Shown here in pieces: positions 15,933 to 22,985 of a stretch of 32,522 nucleotides of DNA; the stretch's first letter is position 1; every line of letters begins with the position of its first letter. This DNA is from Luteitalea sp. (GTDB taxonomy: Bacteria > Acidobacteriota > Vicinamibacteria > Vicinamibacterales > Vicinamibacteraceae): assembly GCA_009377495.1 (NCBI GenBank), contig WHTZ01000072.1:1-32522 (forward strand), written 5' to 3'. A program made the translations under genes and the position numbers. The notes beneath the pieces were generated by a model. That model had not been told where the DNA came from, made no database searches, and saw nothing but the letters and a program-made list of their open reading frames with translations.

Positions 15933-16535
15933 TCAGTAGCGGGGCACGGACGGATCCACGAGCTGGGACCAGGCGTCGATTCCGCCCCGCAGGTTGTAAA
16001 GGTTCCGGAAACCGTTCTCGCGCAGAAAATACTCTGCCGCGGACTGGCTGCGGATTCCATGATGACAGTGGAACAGGATCGTCGTGTTCCGATCCAAGCT
16101 CAGGAGGTAGTCGTGACCCTCCTCGTTGAGGAGCCGTGAACCCTCGATCTTCGCGATGGCGCGCTCGTCTTCCGTGCGGACATCGACAAGCTCGAACGAG
16201 AGACGACCGTCCATCATGGCTTTCAGCTCAGTCGCCGAGATCTGCCTTACTCTCGGCGGTTCGTTCGGATTCTCGATTGTGAACCCGGCGCCGTCCGGCC
16301 CACTGACGAAGTCGATGGAAAGGCCATCGGCTCGTTGCGCGCTCGACGGGTCGAGCAAGATGGTGATTCCACCGCAGTCGACGTCGAGATCGCCCTCGGC
16401 GCGCAACCCAAAGAAAAGATCGTGGTTGAAGCGATAACTGATCCGCATCCGTAGGGGATCTCCGCCGGCGTCGACGGCGGCTTCTTGGAGGGCTCGCCTC
16501 GCCGAATCACTCAGGCGGATGACAGGGGCCCTCAT
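15933..16535 (-). CDS. HesB-like domain fused to rhodanese domain
   Basis: Two-domain protein of 200 residues. Residues about 5-92 have the HesB/IscA fold pattern (IRLSDSARRALQEAAVDAGG, LDVDCGGITILLDPSSAQRA, GLSIDFVSGPDGAGFTIENP). The three cluster cysteines of A-type carriers are absent: the CSGF box is replaced and the end reads NEPPRVRQ. Residues about 97-198 are a rhodanese domain with ELVDVRTEDERAIAKIEG and the active-site loop LFHCHHGIRSQSAA (Cys157), ending YNLRGGIDAW. It probably carries sulfane sulfur; the HesB part may act as a docking domain. Its ATG overlaps the stop of the SagB-type gene (ATGA), so it is translated from the same operon. Confidence 0.9.
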   Translation of the reverse strand: MRAPVIRLSDSARRALQEAAVDAGGDPLRMRISYRFNHDLFFGLRAEGDLDVDCGGITILLDPSSAQRADGLSIDFVSGPDGAGFTIENPNEPPRVRQISATELKAMMDGRLSFELVDVRTEDERAIAKIEGSRLLNEEGHDYLLSLDRNTTILFHCHHGIRSQSAAEYFLRENGFRNLYNLRGGIDAWSQLVDPSVPRY

Positions 16536-18280
16536 CGCTCAGGCTCCCGGCCGTATGCCGGCAGGCTTGTCAGGCGAACGTCCTCGACTGGGCTACCCAC
16601 GGTGAAGTGGTAGAAGCTCTGCCACTCACGGGACGCGATCCCAAAGACCTCGTGGACTGGATCGTCGAAGTAACAGCCGATTCCGGTCGACCGAATGCCC
16701 GCCTCTTCGGCCTCGAGGTAGAGCACTTGCCCCACCATGCCGGCCTCCCAGAACAGGTTCCGGTAGAACCCTGCGCCGTACGTCGTCAGGCTGTCCATAT
16801 AGTCGGCGATCATGCCAAGGCTAAACGCTCCATCGCCGGCGATGTCCTGGCCGCAGGAGACCCTGGAGGCTAGAGCTCGACAATCCCCTTCCTGAAGAAG
16901 GTACAGCGGGAGTCCGGGCGGACAGGTGGGCACGCGCTGCCAACGAAACTCTTGCCGCATCATCTCCTTGAGGGCCGCCAGCTTGTCGGGATCTCGCGGT
17001 AGCGCGTAGAGGCCGGGAGGTAGGCCGTCGACGCGGTGGACGAACAGCGCGAGATGGATGCGCGGCCGCCAAGGGATTGCGTCCCACGGCATCGATCGCC
17101 CGTCGTGTGTCGGAATCAACCGGGCAAGCATGCGGAAGAAGGCTGCCTGCGACATCGCAGTCGAGCCATCCATGGCTACCGCGCTCCGGCGGCCAAGAAT
17201 GGCTTTCTCGGCGCTGAGCAGACCCTGACGGACGGGTGTCCCGAAGAGATCGTCGTCGGTCGGGAACCTGGAAAAGTCGTCCGTGATCGTCACGTTTCCG
17301 GAGCGTCGCGTCGCTCGCGCAACTTCATCGATCACAGGCCACTCGATGCTGTGTTCGGGACTCAGCGTGCTGGCCCTGCCCTGCCAGCGCACACCACCGC
17401 TGTCCGTCGTCACCCCGTTCAAGCCGCGTGGAACGGTCGGCGAAAACTCCGGGGCGATCAAGGCGAGAAGCTCAGGCTCCTCCCGCTCTGCCTCCCCGAA
17501 GTCTTCGTGGCGGCCGAGCCCCAAGAGCCGGGAGACGACGACGTCCCCGACGCCGTCGAGGAGCACCAATCTCCAGCCGAGAGCTGCCGCCGCGATGCGC
17601 ATGGTGGCGAGCGCGTGTCCGACATCGTGCTGGCAGTACCGGAACGCGCGCTCACCGTACTTCCAGGCTTCCCGCCAATGGACCGACGAGAGACCCACGA
17701 GGAACGATCCGTCAGGGAAGGGCGCGATGAGCTCACGCCACGACTTCGCGTCGACGACCGCTCGCCGTTCGAGCGCGTGCTCCCTCGGGGCGTAGTGGTA
17801 CACGGCGGCCGTGTCGCCGAGTCCCTCGATCGCGGGTAAAACGGCATACCCCTCGGTCGGATGGAGATCCCCACTCGATGGGTTCGCGCGCAGCGACCAC
17901 GTCGTCTCATGGAAGCGCTTCCACGCCGTCAGAGACAGTGCGTACCGGAAGAAGAGGGAGACGGACTCCACAGACAGAGGCTCCGGTGGCACGGTTCCCA
18001 TCGCGTAGAGCTGCCAGTAGGGAAGCGGGCGGCCCGCTTTGGGCAGAGGGAGACGAACGAGGTCCGCTCCGGCGTACCGGCGAAACGGATCGGGCTGCGT
18101 CGCCCAGTCCATGTACCCGAGCGAGGCGGCGAACCGGTGGAAGTGGTGCTTCGTCCGCTCGTGGTAGGTGACGACCACCTGTTTGGGAGAGGCATCTCCT
18201 TCGAGACGATGCGCCCGTTCCAGCGGACCTGGCCCCACGACAAGCGGAAGACGGTCGGAAGCCATGGACCTCGTCGTCAC
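16532..18280 (-). CDS. SagB/ThcOx-family dehydrogenase, tandem nitroreductase domains
   Basis: A 582-residue flavoprotein-type protein with two nitroreductase-fold modules. Module one (about 35-300) has LPYWQLYAMGTVPP, FFRYALSLTAWK, SLRANPSSGDLHPTEGYAVL and FRYCQHDVGHALATMRIAA. Module two (about 340-570) has ILGRRSAVAMDGSTAMS, SLGMIADYMDSL, GAGFYRNLFWEAGMVGQVLY and IGCYFDDPVHEVFGI. SagB-type enzymes oxidise azolines to azoles in peptide natural products, but no precursor peptide or cyclodehydratase is encoded nearby, so another redox role is likely here. The GTG at 18280 overlaps the yyaL stop (GTGA). An ATG at 18265 is an alternative start. It is coupled at its 3' end to the HesB-rhodanese gene. 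Confidence 0.9.
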   Translation of the reverse strand: MTTRSMASDRLPLVVGPGPLERAHRLEGDASPKQVVVTYHERTKHHFHRFAASLGYMDWATQPDPFRRYAGADLVRLPLPKAGRPLPYWQLYAMGTVPPEPLSVESVSLFFRYALSLTAWKRFHETTWSLRANPSSGDLHPTEGYAVLPAIEGLGDTAAVYHYAPREHALERRAVVDAKSWRELIAPFPDGSFLVGLSSVHWREAWKYGERAFRYCQHDVGHALATMRIAAAALGWRLVLLDGVGDVVVSRLLGLGRHEDFGEAEREEPELLALIAPEFSPTVPRGLNGVTTDSGGVRWQGRASTLSPEHSIEWPVIDEVARATRRSGNVTITDDFSRFPTDDDLFGTPVRQGLLSAEKAILGRRSAVAMDGSTAMSQAAFFRMLARLIPTHDGRSMPWDAIPWRPRIHLALFVHRVDGLPPGLYALPRDPDKLAALKEMMRQEFRWQRVPTCPPGLPLYLLQEGDCRALASRVSCGQDIAGDGAFSLGMIADYMDSLTTYGAGFYRNLFWEAGMVGQVLYLEAEEAGIRSTGIGCYFDDPVHEVFGIASREWQSFYHFTVGSPVEDVRLTSLPAYGREPER

Positions 18281-20261
18281 GCTGCGCAGCGCTTAAGAAG
18301 CGCTTTGACGCTCGTCACCGCTGCATCGCAAGTGCGATGTCGGCACACGTAGGCCGCAGGCTGGCCGTCGATCGGGTGCCGGCCCTCGCCGATCGGAACA
18401 TCCTCAGCAAAGGCCAGGACGCGAGCTGGGAGATACGCGCGGTGAACGCTCTCCACCAACGCAGCGGCCCCGAGCTTGTCGCCGGCGAAGATGATCTCGA
18501 TCGGGCCTCGCTGTGCGAAGTCCTGCGCCGCCAAGAGATGCGCGAAGCCGAAGGGGTTCTTGGCGGCCGCGGCGCCGTACATCCGGAACACGTGCTCGGC
18601 GCAGTCGCGGTAACGATCGCGGCCTGTCAGTTCATGGAGGCGTAGGAACGCGAACACACTCGTGGACGTACCCGAGGGCCACGCGTTGTCGTACGGCGCG
18701 CGTGGCCTGTGCACGAGCCGCTCGCCGTCCCGGGGTGTGAAGTACAGCCCATCCTCCCAGAACTTCTCGAGGATGAGCTCGACGAGCTGCGCGGCTCGAT
18801 CGAGATACCGCTTTTCGAAGCAGGACTCATAGAGGTCGAGAAGCGCGTTGGCCAAGCAGGCATAGTCATCCAGGAACCCGGGAACTTTCGCCGTACCGTC
18901 CCTCCAGGCCCGGTGCACTCCGCCGTCAGGCATCGAGAGCTTATCCTGGATGAAATCGGCGGCGCGTCTCGCCGCGGCCAAATGGGCAGCGGTTCCCGTG
19001 GCTTGGTAAGCGGCGCGGAGCCCCTGGATCATGAGGGCATTCCAGCCCGTCAGGATGTTCTCGTCCCGGCCTGGACGGATCCGTCGGGCGCGCTCTGCAC
19101 ACAGCTTGTCCCGTAGGCCTTCCAGATGCGCCTCTTCCAGCGCATCCAGCTCGACTGCGCGGGAGAGCACCGTGGTGCCGTGCTCGAAGTTGCCGCGCTC
19201 GGTCACTCCATAGATCCGACACGCAATGGCACCATCGGACTCGCGCAAGACGGCTTTCACCTCGGCTGGCGTCCAGACATAGAACGTGCCTTCCTTCCCT
19301 CCGCTGTCGGCGTCCTCGCTCGCATAGAAGCCGCCGTCAGGATGGGTCATGTCGCGGAGCACGTAGGTGATAGTCTCCTCGAAAACCCGCCGCCAGGAGC
19401 GCTTGCCCGTTACGCGATAGGCGTCCGCGTAGAGCGTCGTGAGCTGCCCGTTGTCGTAGAGCATCTTCTCGAAGTGCGGCACCGCCCAACGCTCATCGAC
19501 GCTGTAGCGCGCGAACCCGCCACCCAGGTGGTCGTAAATGCCTCCGGCGGCCATGCGGTCGAGGGTCAACTCCAGGGAACGGAACAGGGCCGCCTCGCGG
19601 GTCCGGTGGTAGACGCGCAGGACGAGGTCGTGACAGACCGGATTGGGGAATTTCGGCGCTCCGCTAAGGCCACCGTGCACCCGGTCTGTGTTCTCGGCAA
19701 AGGAACGCGCAGCCTCGGCCGGCACGTCTTCGCCTTTCGACGCCTCGCCTCCGAGAAGTTGTTCCTCGAGGACTCGGTAGCCCTTGAGGAACCGCTCGAT
19801 GTCCTCGCGGAGCTCGCCGCGGTGGCGCTTCCAGGCCTCACTCAACCCGAGCAGGAGCGGAACGAACCCAGGCCGCCCATAGCGATCCTCAGGTGGGAAG
19901 TACGTTCCGCCAAAGAACGGTTCGCCCTGCGGAGTCATGAACACCGTCAGCGGCCAGCCCCCTCCCTGGCCCATCATCTGGACGACCTTCTGATAGATGT
20001 CGTCAACGTCGGGCCGCTCCTGGCGACCTTGATGTTGATGAACCGCTCGTTCATCAGGCGCGCAACGTCCGGGTTCTCGAACGACTCGTGGGCCATCACA
20101 TGACACCAATGGCACGCGGCGTACCCCACCGACAGGTGGATTGCCTTGTCTTCTTCTCGGGCTCGGCGGAACGCGTCCTCTCCCCATGGATACCAATCGA
20201 CAGGGTTCTCGGCGTGCTGCCGGAGGTACGGCGAGGTTTCCTGAGCCAGTCGATTCGGCAT
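18277..20261 (-). pseudogene. DUF255/YyaL thioredoxin-domain protein, frameshifted
   Basis: Member of the YyaL/SPATA20 family: an N-terminal thioredoxin-like domain fused to an (alpha/alpha)6 barrel resembling N-acylglucosamine 2-epimerase. The start MPNRLAQETSPYLRQHAENP and VGYAACHWCHVMAHESF (Cys50, Cys53) are followed by NERFINIKV. There, at about 20020-20028, four bases appear to be missing (expected VDRQERPDVDD; the sequence has GTCGCCAGGAG). The second frame then continues RPDVDDIYQKVVQMMGQGGG to a normal end. Total length of about 661 codons is normal, so apart from this lesion the gene is whole. It starts 2 bp after the thioredoxin stop and overlaps the SagB-type start. The family function is unknown. 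Confidence 0.9.
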
Positions 20262-20263
20262 CT

Positions 20264-20668
20264 TTATTTCCTCGAGGCGGCCTGCGCGATGTCGTCCAGC
20301 AGTTCGGCAGCGGACCGCCCGCCCGACGTCCCGTGGAGGAACTGCCCTTTCTCGTCCGTATAAAAGACAAAGGGAAGCGAACGTGCCCAGGGCATGTGCA
20401 GGTCCCGGAGATCCTCCACCTCAGTGGCCGGCTGATCGCAGTCAATCGCCACCGCCACAAAGGACTCGTTGAGTCGGGCCTTGACTGCCTCGTGAGGAAT
20501 GGCGCCCTCGACCAGGGCGCGGCACGCGCCGCAAGCAGCCCGGCCGTACTCAATGAACACCTTCTTCCGCTCGGCCTTCGCGGCAGCGAGCCCTTCGGAG
20601 AGCGATGTGTACCATTTGAGCGCGCCACGATCGTGGAAATGCGGATGGGCTCCCAGGTTGGTCGGCAT
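20264..20668 (-). CDS. Thioredoxin-like protein
   Basis: A 134-residue thioredoxin-fold protein. The redox box is KVFIEYGRAACGACRALVEG (Cys46-Gly-Ala-Cys49), followed by the NESFVAVAIDCDQP strand and the cis-Pro segment ARSLPFVFYTDEKGQF. There is no signal peptide from this start, so it is cytoplasmic. The ATG at 20668 is supported by AAGGAGG about 13 bp upstream; an in-frame upstream GTG at 20719 seems less likely. It is the first gene of the operon thioredoxin, DUF255, SagB-type, HesB-rhodanese, with a 2-bp gap to the next gene. It may supply reducing or thiol-transfer power to those partners. Confidence 0.88.
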   Translation of the reverse strand: MPTNLGAHPHFHDRGALKWYTSLSEGLAAAKAERKKVFIEYGRAACGACRALVEGAIPHEAVKARLNESFVAVAIDCDQPATEVEDLRDLHMPWARSLPFVFYTDEKGQFLHGTSGGRSAAELLDDIAQAASRK

Positions 20669-20737
20669 GATCCCGTTTTTTCCTCCTTCACATGCCACAC
20701 GAGTCTCGCCAGCCACCACAGGGGCACTGGTAGTGGC

Positions 20738-20869
20738 TTACGAAGCGCACTCTCCGGCCATCGTCTGCGGCCGGAACTCGTCCGTCTCGGCGAGGTCCAC
20801 GTAGTCTTCCGCCTGCGCCGACTCGGGGGTGTCCTTCGCCACAATCAGAACGGGAGCCTTGATAGTTGC
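20738..20869 (-). pseudogene. 3' end of an interrupted gene
   Basis: An open minus-strand stretch ending in TAA at 20738 reads IKAPVLIVAKDTPESAQAED then YVDLAETDEFRPQTMAGECAS. It lies 69 bp upstream of the thioredoxin gene in the same direction, and its 5' part is cut by the insertion sequence on its right. The last 20 residues resemble the tail found after the nitrite/sulfite reductase remnant (DYVDLAEETEF...GRCSV). I infer both are C-termini of the same family, possibly nitrite/sulfite reductase, but I cannot confirm which. The exact join to the insertion sequence is uncertain. Confidence 0.5.
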
Positions 20870-21940
20870 TTCGCCGCTGGGTAGAGCGACAGAATCCACG
20901 TGTGCTGGAGATGATCGTTGTATTCGTCCGCGCGCTGGCGTTGGCATGCCGAGGACATCACGAACTGGTCCTCGAGAACCTGGCGCTACGCCAGCAACTC
21001 CACGCGTTCAGAGGCACTGGCACCCGTCCGCACCTCCGGAGGCGAGATCGGGTTTTGGATCGTGTTGGCCCAGACATGGCGCCGCTGGCGCGCGGCGCTC
21101 GTATTTGTCCAGGCCGACACCGTGGTGCGATGGCACCGCGAGTGGCTTCGCCGGCGATGGACGCGGCGCTCGGCACGGATTCGTCCGGGCCGCCCGCGTA
21201 CGGATACGGCCATTCGCACGCTTGTACGCCGGATGGCCGGCGCGAATCCGCTCTGGGGAGCGCCTCGCATCCACGGCGAGTTGGGCAAACTCGGCGTCGA
21301 CGTATCGGAGCGAACCGTCTCGCGCCTCCTGCGGCGATCGCCGCGTCCGCCCTCACAGACATGGCGGACCTTTTTCACGAATCACGTCGCGACGCTCGTG
21401 TCGATCGATTTCTTCACCGTACCAACCCTGACCGGCCGAGTGTTGTTCGTCTTTGTACTGCTCGCGCATCACCGCCGACGGATCGTTCACGTCAACGTCA
21501 CGGAGCATCCGACGACGTCCTGGACGGCGCAGCAAATGATTGAAGCGTTTCCGGACGACACCGCGCCACGATGGCTGGTCAGAGATCGAGACACAATTTA
21601 TGGCGACGCGTTCCGACGCCGCGTCGCGGGCATGGGCATCGGCGAGGTCCGGTCGAGTCCGTCCAGCCCGTGGCAGAATCCCTACGCGGAGAGGCTGATC
21701 GGATCGATCCGGCGGGAGTGTCTGGACCATGTGATCGTACTTGGCCCGCGCCACCTGCGACGTATCCTAACCGGCTATCTCACCTATTATCACGGCTCGC
21801 GCACGCATCTCTCGCTTGAAAAAGACGCGCCCACGCCACGACGCGTCCAGACCATCGCAGAAGGTGACGTGGTCGCGTTCCCGGAAGTCGGTGGAACCTG
21901 CCCGCGGACCGTCAATCCGCCCGAGCAACACGATAAGGAA
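20870..21940 (+). mobile_element. DDE (rve/integrase-core) insertion sequence, ends uncertain
   Basis: A transposase gene of integrase-core type separates two unrelated broken genes (a minus-strand tail ending at 20738 and an ADOP permease tail from 21940). I place the borders only by where neighbouring coding sequence stops; I could not find convincing terminal inverted repeats or a target duplication. The transposase is frameshifted, so the element looks inactive. Deletion of flanking DNA after insertion is likely. Confidence 0.65.
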
Positions 21941-21949
21941 TGCTGCTGA
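20911..21949 (+). pseudogene. Integrase-core DDE transposase, frameshifted
   Basis: The N-terminal part MIVVFVRALALACRG...LVLENLALRQQLHAF reads in one frame up to LRRRDRV. At about 21050-21057 it shifts to a second frame with FWIVLAQTWRRWRAALVFVQ, VVRWHREWLRRRW, NPLWGAPRIHGELGKLG, the catalytic SIDFFTVPTLTGRVLFVFVL, LVRDRDTIYGDAF, and SPWQNPYAERLIGSIRRECL (catalytic Glu region). The shift amounts to one extra base or two missing bases, in the +1 direction. IS3-type programmed shifts are -1, so I take this as damage. The C-terminus departs from the usual end after FPEVGG, consistent with a truncated right side. Confidence 0.85.
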
Positions 21950-22160
21950 CCGCCGTCTTCCTGGCCGTCGGGCTCGGCGCGTCGCTGCTCGCGACGCCCG
22001 TTCTCCAGTCCGTGCTCATCAATCTGCCGGCGACCGACCCCGTCACGTTTGCCGGCGTCTCGGCCCTGCTCATCGCGACCGCCCTCGTGGCCTGCTATGT
22101 GCCCGCGCGACGCGAATCGATCCGATTGCCACCCTTCGCGCCGAGTGGATCGCTGGTGAC
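21940..22160 (+). pseudogene. 3' end of an ADOP/MacB-type ABC permease
   Basis: The last transmembrane part of an FtsX-like permease: LLTAVFLAVGLGASLLATP, then LPATDPVTFAGVSALLIATA, and LVACYVPARR. A frame change follows and the sequence continues RATRIDPIATLRAE in the next frame, the usual end of Acidobacterial duplicated orphan permeases (ADOP). Restoring one copy of a 7-base unit GCGACGC next to the existing one would rejoin the frames, so a slippage deletion is the simplest cause. The rest of the about 800-residue protein is missing, lost to the left where the insertion sequence lies. Confidence 0.8.
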
Positions 22161-22422
22161 GAGCGATCGGGCTTTGAGGGCGCCTTCTCCGCCAACGCCA
22201 GATCCGTTACGAGTCGTCCGAAATATGCCTACAGATTCCGGACAGGCGGCGTGCCGAGGGCTAGGAAAACCGTCTTACGCGGCCCTCTGAAAGTCTTCGA
22301 TTTGCCGCATCCAGCTGGTCAGTGGGTTCCATCTGGGGAAAATCTGGGCCACCATCTCCCTTCGTCTATTCCGGTCACATGGGTGCCTTGAAGCGCGGTT
22401 GATCCGCCGGCACAAATCTTGA

Positions 22423-22869
22423 GCCAAACTGGCCGCGCGGCTAGTTCAGCGGCGCACGCGTCTGGCAGCGTTCGCTGCCGCCAGCCAGGCGTCCGTCCCG
22501 TCGACATCGCCCGGCCTGGCAGGGACGTCGTGGCAACTCGTCGAGTTCCAGGGCAGTGATGACACGACACTGACGCCTGATGATCGCGCGAAGGGCACCA
22601 TCGAGTTCGGTGCCGATGGACGGCTGACCGCGCGCATCGACTGCAATCGAGGACGCGGAACCTGGACATCGAGCGGCTCGAACCAGATCGAGCTCGGCCC
22701 TCTGGCCCTGACGCGCGCCAAGTGCCCGGCCGGCTCGCTGCACGATCAGATTGTGAAACAGTGGGGTTATATCCGTTCGGACGTGATCAGGGAGCGGCAT
22801 CTTTTTCTGGCGCTGATGGCAGACGGCGGGATCTACGAGCTTGAACCTATCCCGAAGACCAAGCGCTAG
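22423..22869 (+). CDS. META-domain (HslJ-like) protein, 5' end unclear
   Basis: An open frame between a stop at 22420-22422 and TAG at 22867-22869 encodes a META domain: GLAGTSWQLVEFQGSDDTTL, then DRAKGTIEFGADGRLTARID, CNRGRGTWTSSG, IELGPLALTRAKCPAGSLHD and YELEPIPKTKR. META domains occur in secreted or lipoprotein-anchored proteins such as HslJ. No ATG, GTG or TTG start precedes the domain in this frame, so the 5' end, which should hold a signal peptide, is missing or shifted. The Ala-rich run AAFAAASQA could be the end of such a signal. Likely a truncated or frameshifted gene. Confidence 0.75.
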   Translation, partial: AKLAARLVQRRTRLAAFAAASQASVPSTSPGLAGTSWQLVEFQGSDDTTLTPDDRAKGTIEFGADGRLTARIDCNRGRGTWTSSGSNQIELGPLALTRAKCPAGSLHDQIVKQWGYIRSDVIRERHLFLALMADGGIYELEPIPKTKR

Positions 22870-22900
22870 CATGCATCGCGCCGACGTACCGTTCTCATGT

Positions 22901-22977
22901 CAGCGGTCCGTGGTCAGTCATCGGTGGCCAGAAACTGAGAAGCCAGAACCGTGGAGTCTGAAGTCTGAAGCCTGGAC
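22901..22977. repeat. Degenerate 7-bp tandem repeat array
   Basis: Eleven heptamers in a row, from CAGCGGT and CCGTGGT through TGAGAAG, CCAGAAC, CGTGGAG, TCTGAAG, TCTGAAG to CCTGGAC. Two adjacent units are identical and the rest are related. The array fills the gap between the META-domain gene and the 3' end of the MFS gene. It is similar in style to the array at 7041-7075. Confidence 0.6.
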
Positions 22978-22985
22978 AGCAGAGG

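Noticed and set aside
21050..21057. Programmed frameshift in the DDE transposase
   Set aside because: The change is in the +1 direction and lacks an A6G-type slippery site, unlike the -1 shifts of IS3 elements; damage is simpler.
22274..22355. Short minus-strand frame starting MVAQIFPRWNPLTSW
   Set aside because: Only 26 codons, no homology recognised and no ribosome site.
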